From NCBI GenBank assembly GCA_022559845.1, contig CM040126.1, positions 42,650,458 to 42,714,457 on the forward strand: a stretch of DNA of 64,000 bases, given 5' to 3'. How positions within the stretch are numbered: position 1 is the first letter of the stretch; the number at the start of each line of letters is the position of its first letter. This document shows, piece after piece, positions 19,285 through 31,730 of this stretch. The position numbers and the translations under genes were made by a program. Under the pieces are notes generated by a model. That model worked only from the letters and a program-made list of their open reading frames with translations, was not told where the DNA came from and did not search any database. This DNA is from Amorphophallus konjac. Taxonomy: Eukaryota > Streptophyta > Magnoliopsida > Alismatales > Araceae.

Positions 19285-22200
19285 CGTAGTGCCCCATAAT
19301 ATATATATATATATATATATAATTTTTGAATTTTAAAATAATTTTTTGGAAATTATAAAGGCTTAAATAAATTAATGAAGGGGTTATTAGATTAATAAGT
19401 CATTATAAGGCTCAATTAGGCTAATTAGTTAACATAGCCTATCTAATTAGTATCCAAAAGGTTTATGGACCAAGCCCATCAAGTTTGGCCCATATTCTAG
19501 AAGGGTAATTAGCTTATTCACGTATTTTAAGGATAAATACTATTTATATAAGATAATTATGTGGATAAACGAATAAAAGAGTTTTATTAAATTGAAACTC
19601 AATACACGTTGAATGTAACGGTTTATCGGGAGACCGCCACAGTCCTGTAACGCACCAAGTTGGATGCGTTACACTCTGTTAGTTCCGTGAAAGGAAGAAT
19701 GAGCAAAAAGATTAGCACTTTTGGATCTTATCTACAAGAGATCGACTTGGGAGAGCTTATAACATTACTAAGGACTCTTAGGGATTAGGTTCTGGCAAAT
19801 TAAGGACTCTAGAATCGATCTAATCTTCAAAACCCTATAAATAGGACCTAGTTCTGAACTAAGCGACCCTTACTTTTGACTCGTGAAGAATCAAGGTAAG
19901 GAGTCATAATTTTAGGTAAGTTCCTTACGACTTTTTGTTTATAATACATTAGACTAATAGCTCTCCAAATTTCGTTCTAGGAGATCAAGCAACCAAGGAG
20001 ATAGAAGCTTCCAAAGTTGCTGATTCAACCTTAGCAACCCAGGAATCTGAACGCAAGTCCCCTGAAGATCCAGAGATTAGGATGTCTAAACGAGGTAATT
20101 AGAGTTCAATCCTTTAGAACTTTTTATTCCCAATAGTTTCATCTTCTTACCCTCAAAATTTCACATCCTTAGGTCAAGAGGCTGAGGAAATAGAGCATAT
20201 TGAAGTTGCTGATTTATCACAAGAAGCACAAGGGACTAAGGGTAGCACCTAGCATCAAATTCGAAGTTTAAAAGTTTTAGAAGAGGTAGGTTATCTCATG
20301 ATTGGTAAACATAACTTGTTAGGAATAAAAGTCCTCTGGTTGTGCTTGATTTCATGCATTCTAAACTAAGAATTTCATGATCTTATGGTTCTATACATTC
20401 ATGCATCTCTTAGCCCTAAATAAAAATTAAAAGATATTATCATGCCTATTCACTAAACCCATGCATATAGTTGGCCTATACTTCGTTATCATGACTAGGA
20501 CAGTGGTAGTATTTTGATTTCCAGGCATGTTATGTTTTTATAAACCTTTACTTAGTTACTGCCAGCAGATTCTCTGACGCACCAACGTAAGACCGTCACA
20601 TGAATGTAACGGCCTTATGATAGACCGTCACACCCTGTTGTGTTTTATTGTTCTATTGTCTCTGACGCACCATAGCAGGAGCGTTACAGCACTATAACGG
20701 CCCCTCGATAAACCGTCACAAGCACTGTAACGCGCCTATCCTAGACCATCAGACCCCTGTGTTCTGCCAGCCCAAGGCAGAATAATAACAAGTTAAGTTT
20801 ACTTATAAATAAGCTTAGATAGCTAAGATGGACCTGTTATTATGACTTCAAGTTTAGTTATTGATTCATAATCAATTTGCATGATTAATGTGTTTTATGT
20901 TATTTTAAGTTATGCTAATTTCATTGGCTAAAACTCTATAGTTTTGCATTCTAAATCATGATTTTCTAATGTTGTATTGACAGAGTTTTATCTTGGTTTC
21001 ACATTGTTACACATTCTTTTCCATCTATAGAGTCATTTCTCTAAGTACATGGCGTATATTCAGGTATATGTCCATAAGTTCACTTTGCACTATAGGAACA
21101 TTATTCTTGGACATGAGGACCTCTCTATTGGATACTCCTTCCAATAGATTAGGAAATCTTGTTTTAAGGCCTCCGTAATTCTCCGCGAGCCTGGGATTCC
21201 CACTAGGACGTCGAGTTGGTTGTACCATTAAATCCCATTGATTAGACTACACTATCGATATTTTTTGGTTATCAGTAATGTAACGGCTCTATGTTGGACT
21301 GTCAGGCACAAGTAACGGCCCAATATACGACCGTCACATTCAACTGAGTCTGATTTCTTGATTCTGGATTCAGACTAATGTAACGGCCCAATACTGGAGC
21401 GTCACATCATGTAACGGCCCAGTACACGACTGTCACACTGCTTGAGTATTTTAACCCAAGGTGAATCAAGGGTTGATATTCCAAGGTTTCTAGATGGACT
21501 ATTGATGATCTAGAACTTATCATATTGATCAAGAAACCTAAAATAATGAATGAAAAATAAAGAATGTACCGTTATGCTATCGATTTATTTCCATAAGCAT
21601 AACCTTGCTTAAGTCATTCTTGATTTCTCATGATTTTTATTAAAGCATTCATTCATTGAATTATTGTTATCATGAACTTATTGAACTTATTACATTCTTG
21701 GCCATACTTTATTGTTACATGCGTGGAAAAAGCTTGATTTATACTTGAAGATGCGATCGAGCACTGATTGTGTTCAAGGGCTCTATGCTAGTCCCCTCGG
21801 CTGATTGTCGGAAACATATTATTATAAACCATGGGGTATGATGCTACTGGCGTCGCATTGCGCTGGGAGTACTTTCTCTATAAATAAGTGAAAATCCACA
21901 ATACTACATGACATGACATTCTTGTACATGACTTTCTTGCTTGATATTCCACAGAAATTCACGAAGTACTTGCTCATCAGCAAAAGATACTAGAGTGATG
22001 ATTATGTGGCTTGCTAGTACATTCTCGATACATTCTTGTTCATGAAAGGCCAATATCATGTCCTTATTACATTCTTGCTAGTTCGTACTTGCTCTCATTC
22101 TAACTTATTTGATCGTCTTGTTACTTTGGTTTAATCGCGTGATTGATCGCATTCGCATGATTTTTACCTTATTCTTTAGAGCTAAATTGTTAATTACTTT

Positions 22201-22629
22201 AATAGTGCCTTCATGTTGATACGAAGATACCTATTGGGCAAGTGTGCTCATTACCTATTTCCAATCTTTTCAGGAGATGGAAGTGATTCGAATTCGGATT
22301 CGGGTTATACAAGTAGCGGGTCCGAAAGCGAATGAAAGTATTGTCAAGATGAGAGTGAATACTTAGGAAGTCTAAATTGTTTAGATTGAGTCTATGTAAT
22401 TTTTCTATTTCTTGAGTCTGATAGATTGGAATAAGTTGAATTAGTGGTTGTATTTGAATACTTGATTATTATGAAATAAAGTTGGAGTTAGAGTAAATAT
22501 TGTGTACTTACATTTATGTGTGTGATTGTCTTGTACTCTGATCATTCTTGCTTGCAAGAGGCTTACCATGCCGGCTGTTTGCGCTCCCCGAGTTAGTCTT
22601 CCGCTGTAATAAAGGCTCGGGGCGTGACA
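19285..22629 (+). repeat. 3' LTR of element A
   Basis: 3345 bp. It begins CGTAGTGCCCC, so the expected first base T has changed to C, and ends GGCGTGACA. The (TA)n tract near the start is longer than in the 5' copy. Palindrome clusters are repeated at about 19614-19680, 20575-20752 and 21276-21442. Non-coding. Confidence 0.93.
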
Positions 22630-22634
22630 CTCCC

Positions 22635-23885
22635 GCTGCACTGGCCAACATTTACCAGGGGCTTGGAGTTCTGGCGGCACACTCTGCGTCGAGGGTGAAG
22701 AGTATACTTCTACCGACCCACTACCTTAGTGTGTGGGCCGGGTTGCTTTTCCCGGGACTGGTGACGCGGGGTACTGTGGCAAACCTAACGGAACCACTTT
22801 TGTTCAGCCTCACTGGGCAGCCGGATGGGGAGGCAGAGGAGCAGCTCGAGGGGGCCAGGAGGGCCCTTTGTTACCTGCCCGCGCAGGGCGAGGAGGGACT
22901 GCCCTTCGACAGTGTAGGGAGGGACCTCGGCCTCTTTCTGGGGGCTTCAGGTGGAGGGGCGGCCAACGCCCGTCCCAGTCAGGGGACTACCGATATGAGA
23001 TCGCGGACTGAGTGGATACTGAGCACTCGAGCAGCCATGTTGGCATTGCACCGGTCAGCGATGTGCTTCCTGGAGCCATACTACCCACATCGCTTTGCCA
23101 GAAACTTCAGGTACGACCAGGGGATTCAGCCGAATAGGGAGTTCCATCTGACAGGCAGACAGTACAAGGGCATGGACACCCACCTTCTTGCAGCGGCTTG
23201 GTGGGATTTCTACTTCTGTCGGTAGCCGGAGCGACTTCTGATGCCGGAGCAGGGTCGCCGGGGACGATTCGACGTGCACTACGCCCGGTGGTGGTTCGGG
23301 CACAGTCACCTCTACCGACAGAAGGCCTCCGTGATTAGGAAGGCGGAGGAGAGTCATCTGCTGAGGGAGGATCTACCTCCCATTGCACTGGATGAGGGGT
23401 ACTTGAGGACCCGTGTTGCTCAGATCCACTGAGAGGTCGAGCGGATTGCGGCGCAGTGGCCCCGGAGTGGCCGGGGTTCGTCTTCTGGGAGCCGAAGCAA
23501 TGGCGGGGCACTAAAGCCCCTGGGACGGGCATCGGTGACTGCGACCGGAGTGAAGGTGTCTCGACCGAGGGCACCTAGGGCTTGGTGGACTCAGTTTCTG
23601 GCGGATTGTGGCATCCGCGGCAGAGGGTCGCTCGACTAGGCGCTCCCACACGGGAGCTTTGCCGATACAGCGGTCGATGACTGGAGGCGACACATCGCCC
23701 ATGCAGTTGGGTCAGCTGGACCCGTGGAGTTTGTGTCCCAGATTGAGTGCGCCCGCACCCCACGGGACATTCGGGAGGCCGTGACGATGGCGGCCCGAGC
23801 CTTGGCGATAGGGATGGAGCAACTAGTGCCCCTACCCTTGACCCCCTTTGGGGCTTCAGGTCAGGCTTTCCTCCCTTAGTCTGTT
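22635..23885 (+). pseudogene. Plant mobile domain gene, central part
   Basis: Continues the reading interrupted at 1327. The joined region spells the family motif LALAPAALANIYQ across the insertion site. Further conserved stretches are RTEWILSTRAA (about 23003-23035), EWxL-type helices and HYARWWFGH (about 23278-23304). In-frame TAG at 23223-23225 and TGA at 23430-23432, plus later stops, show decay. The probable exon end is a GT at about 23859 (CAG/GTCAGG). The PMD fold is thought to support chromatin-linked functions or transposon biology; its biochemical activity is unsettled. Confidence 0.72.
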
Positions 23886-25743
23886 CTCTTTCTTTCATTC
23901 TATAATTCTTGGCTACAGAACTGAGATGTTGTATATTGTTGTGTTTGTCAGCAGATCCTGCGGCAGAGGAGGACCAGCCATCCACGGCAACATCCTCAGG
24001 GAATGGAGACGGAGGTCTATGGCCTCGGAGTAAGCGCCCCCGTGTGGCGGATGCCGCGGTTGAAACTGGTGGGTCATTTGAGGGACCCGAGACTGGAGAG
24101 TGAGTTGAGGATGAGACGGCCTTGAGTGAGTGTCGCCCCAACTCCTTTGTTTTTCATCTGGTTTAGCCAAGATAATTGACTAATCCTATTTTGTTGGACT
24201 CATCCGTCTGTCATAGCTCCGCTGGTGGCTGGTGCGGAGGTGACTTTCTCACCCCCTCGAGATGCAGATCCCCCGCGTGAGGAGGAAGCTGGAGGGGAGG
24301 TCGACAAAGAGGAGCTTACGCGCCTGCTGAGCAAACCCTTCCCTGACTTTGAGTCATGGACAGCCACGGGAGGAGCCGGCACAGGTAGGAGTTTCGAACC
24401 TTCGGCGCATGCCGCAGCTTCGGTTTGCTTCTGGTAATTTGTTGTGACTTTCCAGATTATGCAAGGGGGGCAGAGGCACCAGGGGCCGAGGCCCCTACTG
24501 AGACACAGGGTGAAGCGCCTGGCCAGGCCAACGAGCTAGGGTCTACGGTGGCCGATAGTCGTCGGGGTGAGTGCCCGACTACCGTTGAGGGGATCTTCTT
24601 GTTGCTGTTGAGCTCCTTTTTTACAAGTGAAAATTTTTGACTTGATTCGTGTTGCTGGTTTGGCAGGTGAGGACGCGGCGGCGACCCTGGAGATGATCCG
24701 GAAATTGGCGGATGCCAGCCCGCCGGGGGCCCTGCCATTTTTTGGAGATGAGCCGGGACCGGTGACCTTTGTCCCCTCAGCCACCGTTAAGGACCTGTTG
24801 GGTAGACCACCGCCGTTGCTGATGAGGGTGCCTCTCCCACCTTTGCTGACTATAGTGTCGGCTTGTACGGTGGGGCTGGTGGAGTCCTCCAGTGTGGGAC
24901 CATCAGGTATGTAACTAAGCACTTGATTGTTTCAGGGTGGATTATTTGACTTTTTCGCCCGTGCTGATCCATGACTGGGATGGATTGCAGGTACCTCTTC
25001 TCCCCTGGAGGAAGGAGAGCTTCCTCGAGACACGGGCCGACTATCAGGAGACGAGCCTCCCGTCGTGGCTACTACTGAGGGCGACGAGGAGCTTGTCGAC
25101 ATTGAGGGGGTTTCTGAAGGAGACGCCTCGACCGGTGAGCTTCTTCCCTATTATCTTTAACTAGGGAGCTACCTTTATGCAAGGTTGAACTTGATGATAG
25201 CCTAATCTAGCTTCTTAATGTGTAGGTGCCCCTGATTTTCCCACGGCCGAGGATTCATCAGAGAGCTCGTTTGGTCCCTCAGAGGGCGGCAGCGCCACGA
25301 TGGAGACTGACGAGAGCTCGAGCTCGAGTTCTTCTTCTTCCTCTGAGGCCTCTTCTGTCGGGGATACCGAGATGGAGGCGGCGCTGGAAGGTATCTGCAA
25401 CTTCTCCTTGTCTCCGCATTAGCTTTCATACAGGGTTTATGGCAGAGTGCTGACATTTTTGTGTTAAGTCCAGGACTGGAGTCTGAGGAGGAGCACGTGA
25501 CGGCTCCCGTTGAGGAGGGTCAAGAGGAGCCCTCCGTCACCCCAATGGCCATTGGGGAGGACCGGGTTACAGGGGAGTCTCTACCCTCTCCGACTCCGGC
25601 AGAGGACACTATCGGGGTGAAGGAGAGGTTACCTTCACCGACCCCGAGCAGGGAAGTTACGGGCGCGGCAGGAGCTACACCAGGTGAGAGTCAGGGCCTT
25701 TGTCAGGTTTTCCACCATGTCTTGTCACAGGGAAGTCATGAAC
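23886..25743 (+). pseudogene. PMD gene, acidic exon series with small introns
   Basis: A run of short exons rich in Glu, Asp, Pro and Ser, each bounded by canonical splice sites. I read exons at about 23952-24096, 24217-24383, 24455-24563, 24666-24906, 24991-25132, 25226-25391 and 25474-25682, separated by introns of roughly 70-120 nt. Examples are GGCACAG/GTAGGA at the end of the second and TTTCCAG/AT before the third. They encode a low-complexity acidic linker between the mobile domain and the C-terminal coiled coil. The last intron is enlarged by a solo LTR. Exact borders are inferred by eye. Confidence 0.55.
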
Positions 25744-28289
25744 TGTAACGACCCGAGAATCTGATTACCGGGAAGGTCTGATAACCCAAGACTCGTACCG
25801 CCACCTACGAGTCCGAAGACTCGGAAGGGTTAGAAGGATGGTGCGGAGACTACACAAGTATCACAAATAATTGCAGAAATTAAACAGTTTATATAATTAA
25901 GCAGGAAGAATAAATAATAATTTAATTAATACATGGTCCATAAGATAACAACAGTAGTCTACAACTAGTACAGAGACGAGAAAAGAAAGTACAGCTACAC
26001 GGGACATACCCCGGCTCTGACCTCTGGCACTAACGCTGGGCACCCGAACCACGCTGAGCCTCGGACGCGCTCGCCTGAAGCCGCGCCTCGCCTGAAATAC
26101 GGTGAAAACACGCAGGGAATTAGTCTCGGAACAAGACTCAGTAGGGATCACTCGAACCCTACCTCACAAATGGGGAAACCGCTACGCTAGCAGTACGCGA
26201 GTATCTCGAGAAAGGAAGTCTTGCCATCTACAAATCACCTGCCTCACGACACAAAAATCGAGACACGTGTCACGGTGAGAGAACCGGAACACCCGGCTAA
26301 CACGACAAAACTTGAAGGTCAAAGTCACGACGACTGACAGTTTGCCACTCCCCGACTCGACAGGAGTACCTCCCGCTAGAAGCACAGTCGGTAGCATCCC
26401 CTGACGTCTTACACCGCACCGCAGGTGAATTGCCTGACGTGGTAGCGCCTACCAAAGGCACAAACACCGAACAAGAACCACAACGAGTGACTAGTTGGGG
26501 TCACGCTCGTCAACGTAGGTCCAACCGCCCCCAACCACGTGTGCACACACAGACCATGCGTCCTAGGTCTGGCCCTCTGACCGGTTTTCCCCTCAGTCGG
26601 ACTCTGGCTGCAAGACGTGGGGCCCGACGGAGACCGGTCCACAAACCGTCTCTAAGGGTAGCCTCTCCACCACTCCCTGGTGGGACCACACGCGTGTAAG
26701 CAGGCTACGACTAGTGGAGGGTCACTGAAGGAGTAGACTCTCAAGTCAACGGAAAACCACGTCCGTATCCGACAACGTACGGGGACCACCCCAAGTACTG
26801 GCACCATCGCACGGCGACCACGGTCGGATAAGAAAAAAGGACTGCGAACTGCTCAGGGCAGTCCAAGCCTGACGGTCTACCCTAGACGCGTCACAGGCCT
26901 CTAACGGTCTAGGCAGGACCGTCACAGTGGCCTGACGGTCCTAGGCTGGACCGTCACAGGCACCTGACGGTCCGACGCCGGCCGTCACGCTCCCAGCGCA
27001 AAGCAAAGTGTAACGCGCCTGCCCTGGCGCGTTACAGGCTGTGACGCCCCCACGCAGGTGCGTCACGGGGTGTGACGGTCAACACCAGGAGCGTCACATC
27101 GCCTGGGGGTTCAAACGCTCAAAAGCGCCCTGACGCGCCCACCCTAGGCCGTCACATGGATGTGACGCGCCAGGCCTGGTGCGTCACATACCTTGACCCC
27201 CAACGGTCAAAACAACGGTCACATGCCAACGGTTGGATGCCTCTGACAGCATAACCCAGGTGCGTCACACGCCTGTGGTAGTCTATCGCGGGACCGTCAC
27301 AGCCCCTGACCCCCAGCTGGCTAACAAGGGCCGTGACGCACCCTCCCAGGCGCGTCACGCGGTGTGACGGTCCCTGGAAGGACCGTCACACCTGCCCGAC
27401 GGCGAAACGGCGGGAAAGCCCAAAAAAACTAACCACGACCCCATGCCTCCACCGGAGAGGGGGAAATCAAAGGGGAAGACCCCTGGGGACCCCTAGCATG
27501 ATACTAGGCCATCAAAACGCGAAATAGCGGGCTAAAATCATAGATCGGGCGAGCTCTCCCCAATTCATGGAAAACCCCAAACCCGCTCAATCAAGCCCCT
27601 CTCGGCCTCCCCACGGCCTATAAACCACGGAAAAGAATGGCAAGGAGCTAGGGAACATCACCTTACCTCAATGGGGCAAATGCTCCGCCGAATCGATGCC
27701 GAGATCGCAAAGAACGCATTGAAAACCCTCGTCCCTTCACGGTTCCCCACAAGCTTTACGCCGCCACGATCGCCTCGCCGTCGCCCACGTCGTCACGCCG
27801 TCGCCCCCACGCCGTCTGCAGCCGGAGGGGACGCCGCCGCGGTCGAACGGGAGAGAGAGAGAGAGGAGGGGGCGGTGCTCACGGTGGGGGAAGGAAGGAA
27901 GAAGAAGAAGAAGAGGGTGGGGAGAGAGAGAAAATAGGGGGGTATTTATAGGAAAATCCAGAAATTCTAGAAAATACCAAAAAATAGAAAATTACGTTTC
28001 CAGGATGCTCGGAGCGCACCGATCGCAACGGTACCACTCGTGCCCAGGTGAACGACCCGGTTCACCCGCAGCGAGGTTCCGAAGGAACTATCGAAACACA
28101 CACCGGTAATCGGAAAACACGCACGGAAAAGCTGCGGAACGCTTCTGGGCCTCCGAAACAACTTCGGATCACGCCGATCCGAACACGAAAGATGTCCGAA
28201 ACGAAATTTCAAACACGACGGAGTTGGACACTCCAAGAAACCAGATCCAGGACCCATGAAGAAGAATCCGAAAGGTTCGGGATATTACA
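25744..28289 (-). mobile_element. Solo LTR of a gypsy element (same family as D)
   Basis: 2546 bp between TGTAACGACCC and GGGATATTACA, flanked by the perfect duplication TGAAC (25739-25743 and 28290-28294). It lacks internal sequence, so it arose by recombination between the LTRs of a full element. The minus-strand start TGTAATATCCC and a minus-strand TATA box near 27943-27951 give its orientation. The ends match the LTR of element D with roughly a fifth of positions changed, so it is a separate subfamily. About 26860-27400 is packed with TGACG/CGTCA palindromes. It sits in an intron of the PMD gene. Confidence 0.9.
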
Positions 28290-28331
28290 TGAACAGTGTT
28301 GACCCATTTCGTGTTTGATGGGGTTGTGCAG

Positions 28332-28957
28332 GTCCTTCCGGTGTGCTAGCTGAGGTGGGTCACTCCTCTCTCGAGCTGGAGGTTGAGTGGCCTACATCTG
28401 TTTCCCCATCGGAGCCACTGTTGGACGCCAGTGTAGGTGCATCCTTACTGCAGCGAGCCCGGGGCTATGTAGGGGGTGACCCTCTGCCTTCCCCGGAGGA
28501 GCTTCGGCACCGGTTGAGGGAGTGCACGCGAGGCTACCATGGCCTTGGCTTCCCTCATGGGCCTTGGATGTCTGGCTTGGCCGGCATCTGGGCGGAGTAC
28601 CTGCGGCTTCGAGAGGCTCAGGAGCAGCAGGCATAACGGCTAGCGGCCATCCGAGAGGTACGGGAGTAGCGTGTTCAGCTTACGGCAGCTGCGACCGAAC
28701 AGAGGAGGCTTGCCGACATGGCCGTGTCTCTTGCTCAGGACCGTGCCAGGCTGCTGAGCGAGGCGACCAGCAGAGCGGAGGCCTTGGAGAAGGCCTTGGA
28801 GGAGCAGTGGCAAGCTGTAGAGCTTGATAAAGCTGAGTGGCGGACTGTCGAAGCCAGAGCCGAGGCCAGCGTTCAGCTTGCGTTGACCTTGGAGGCGGAG
28901 CTCGTGGCTGCGGAGTCCCGCTTGGCGGAGCTGGAGGGGAGCGAGGCTAGGCCGTGA
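28332..28957 (+). pseudogene. PMD gene, last exon with coiled coil
   Basis: Begins after the acceptor GGGTTGTGCAG at 28331 and ends at TGA 28955-28957. The first half is mixed sequence. The second half (from about 28640) is a heptad-rich Ala/Glu/Leu/Arg helix (AEALEKALEEQW, ESRLAELEG), a probable coiled coil for oligomerisation. Two in-frame stops (TAA near 28634 and TAG near 28667) interrupt it. The gene therefore had the order mobile domain, acidic linker, coiled coil. Confidence 0.6.
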
Positions 28958-29924
28958 TTGTATCACTTCCCCTCCCCCTTTTTATTATCTGGACAGTGTA
29001 CTTTTGTTACCCCAAGGGCATGTCTTGGGCTCCCTATTATAGAGTATCAATGTCAAATTCCAGATTTTTTGTGTTGTTGTTTGTGAGGTAAAAGGCTGGG
29101 TAAGGAGAGTAGTGTGACTGGATATTGGGTACTGGATGCTGGTTGTTTGCATGCTGTTAATCGGTCATGTAGATTTTTTGGACTTGGGAAACTGGGATTG
29201 AGCTGGCCGAATGGCCCAAAAGGGCATCACAGCCAGGGGCTGCGAGCAAGACTGGGATTGAGTGGTCCACCCGTAGAGGGATTGCGACCGAAACTGGAAC
29301 TGGGAGCTGGCGGCTAGCCCGTAAGGGCGTTATAGCCGGTGACTGGAGATATAAATTGGTGGCTGGCCTGTAAGGGTGTTATAGCCGGGGTACTGGGACT
29401 GGAGGCTGGCGGTTGGCCTATGAAGGCGTTGTAGCCGAAACTGGAGTTGAAGGCTAATGGCTGGCCTGTGAAGGCGTTGTAGCTGAAGCTGGGAGCTGGG
29501 GACTGGCGGCTGGCCTGTGAAGGCGTTGTAGCCGAAGCTGGGAGCTGGAGGCTGGCCTGTGAAGGCGTTGTAGCCGAAACTGGAAGCTGGAGACTGGCGG
29601 CTGGCCTGTTAAGGTGTTGTAGCCGAAACTGGAAGCTGGAAGCTGGCGATGACCGACCCTCGGGGGTGTAGTGGACACCATTGTCGTGGAGTGATGTTGA
29701 GCTCGCCATCGGGACGTGTCATGGCTGATGGCTTCGTAAGTGAAAAGTGGAGAGGGAGAGAGTTTTTTTCCTTCTCTTTACCAACTCTACCGCCCTTGCA
29801 GATTTTCGCCAGAGCTGGCCCCCTTTAGCTTTTTCCGGTGCGTCCTTGCGGGTTTTCACACCGAGGGGTTACCCGATTTTGCCTGAGGCGCCCTTTCGGA
29901 TTTTCACCTTAGCTGGGTTGGTGG

Positions 29925-29968
<44 letters not shown>

Positions 29969-30973
29969 AGACTGCCGTCCATAGCATGTTGCTGTCAGGG
30001 GATGTAACCTGAGACTGGAAGGTGAGGATAGCCGAATATTGTTCGACCATTCATAAGGGTTTTTAGAAATCCTTAAGCCATGGTGGCGAAGGGCCACTTT
30101 GCCATGGCAAGGTATGACTGGAGTTGTAACTAGTGGCTCTGGGATTGTATGGGGAAACTGGGATTGTACTAAACTAGAGGGCTCTGGATTTGCTGGATAT
30201 GTGGGATGTAGGGGCAGAGGATGATAAATATCTGGGGAATATATCGGGATGTAAGTTTACCGAGACGGTGACTGGTAGTTTGACTGTCATAGGGACTGGT
30301 TGAGCTGTGATGTTGAGGTAAGGGCCAAAGGTTGGCCGAGCTGAGCAGGAATAATGCAAGGCTGACTGGGGATTGAAGGGCTTGCGCTGCAGCAATGCAA
30401 GCGTATTGGAGACTGGTCCTGGGTGAGACTAATGGCCCACCAAGGAACAGGTGGAAGGCCTTGTTGACTGGTTGGGAGAAGAAGATTTTCTCATTATCGG
30501 CTCTACCGTTTTTGGTAGAGCAGACCCCCTTTAGCTTTTTCCGACATGCCCTTGCGGGTTTTCACGTCGAGGGGTTTCTCGATTTTGCCTGAGGCGCCCT
30601 TTCGGGTTTTCACCTTAGCCGGGTCACTGGCCTTTTTACCCCCAGCCACCCTATTGTGGTGAGGATGACTGGATCTGTCGGGACATCTCTATTTTTAACC
30701 CCATTTTTTGTTGTTTTTTATTTTACTTACCTGGGAGCCTGGCGGCTAGACTAGTGCTGGTGCAGAAGTGCTCGTGCTCCCATAGTGACAGAGATGAGGG
30801 CAGGAGACCGGTTCCCGCGGATGCCTGGCGGCGATTCCGAGGAGCTGAGCTGGGTGTTCGACTAGAAATTGAAGACTGGAGGGTTGGCTGGTTGGATCCT
30901 TCACGGGGAAGGACCGGCCTTATTGGTAGTAACTGGGACGTGCGCCTTAGTCTGACTGGCGCGCGAACTCGTG
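28958..30973. repeat. Spacer with tandem repeats between the PMD gene and Tat integrase
   Basis: Non-coding on both strands. About 29200-29655 holds seven or eight imperfect tandem copies of a 45-65 bp unit with the core GGCCTGTGAAGGCGTTGTAG. A separate direct repeat of about 105 bp occurs at 29821-29925 and 30527-30630 (TTTAGCTTTTTCCG, CCTTGCGGGTTTTCAC). A (TA)n microsatellite lies at 29926-29966. Tandem repeats downstream of pol are common in Tat-lineage elements. Confidence 0.7.
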
Positions 30974-31730
30974 CTATGGTGCATAATATAGCTTCATGTG
31001 TTTGCCGCTGAGAGGCGGGAATGACATGTGTCCTTTGTGATCAACAACCGTGTAGGCCCCACCCTCATAGACATTCTGGATGATGTACGGACCTCGCCAA
31101 TGTGGCTGTAGTTTTTCACTGGAGCGCCTTGCCATGACCTCTTTTTCCTTGATCATGACGAGGTCGCCTTGCTTAAAAACTCACTGTTTGATGAGCTTAT
31201 CGTAGGCCCGGACCATGCGAGCTTGATATGCTTGCAAGTGTTTGTAGGCTTCGAGTCGCTTGCCTTCTAGGTCGGCAAGCTCTTCTAGTCCCCTCTGGTA
31301 CTCGTCTTCATCAGAGCCGGCAAGGCCGGTGTGGATTGCCACATGATAAGAGGCTAATTGGACTTCGATGGGGATAACTGCTTCTACCCCGTAAGCAAGG
31401 GAGAACGGCGAGCACCCCGTGGGGGTTTTGTAGACCGTCCGATAGGCCCATAATGCTTCGAAGATCTTCTCACCCCAATCACGTTTTCGGTGGCTAACCA
31501 TCTTAGCCAGGAGCTTACAGAGGGTTTTGTTGAAGGCTTCCGCTAAACTGTTAGCTTGGGGGTTGTAGACCGAAGAAGTTCTCCAGTCGATTTGGAATTT
31601 GGCCACTAACTGGTATACGGCCTTATTCTTGAAGGGTGTCCCGTTGTCGGATACTATGCGACTGGGAGTACCGAATCGGTATATGATATTGTGTCGGATG
31701 AATCTGGCAACGACTTCGCCGGTGACCTCT
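30974..31730 (-). pseudogene. Integrase fragment of a Tat-lineage gypsy element
   Basis: Minus-strand reading gives the integrase core: YRFGTPSRIVSDNGTPF (second catalytic Asp), VYNPQANSLAEAFNKTL (catalytic Glu), ALWAYRTVYKTPTG and AYGVEAVIPIE. The C-terminal module with LQPHWRGPYII follows and ends in a stop at 30974. One in-frame TGA lies near 31178-31180. The motif set is that of the Tat group (Ogre/Retand/Grande). The N-terminal zinc-binding part and everything before it are missing. Similarity stops abruptly at about 31730, the right break of this element. Confidence 0.85.

Larger units (their letters stand above)
1328..22629 (+). mobile_element. Element A: Ty3/gypsy Tekay-like chromovirus, nested host of C and B
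   Basis: A full-length LTR retrotransposon. The LTRs are at 1328-4661 and 19285-22629, flanked by the 5-bp duplication CTCCC (1323-1327 and 22630-22634). The primer-binding site is at 4669-4680 and the polypurine tract at 19274-19284. Gag-pol order is gag, protease, reverse transcriptase, RNase H, integrase, chromodomain-like tail, which with the tail sequence points to the Tekay/Del lineage. Reverse transcriptase is interrupted by element C between 6768 and 16702. Without C the element is about 11.4 kb. The two LTRs differ by a few percent by eye, so it is older than B. About ten nonsense codons make it incapable of autonomous movement. Confidence 0.92.
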
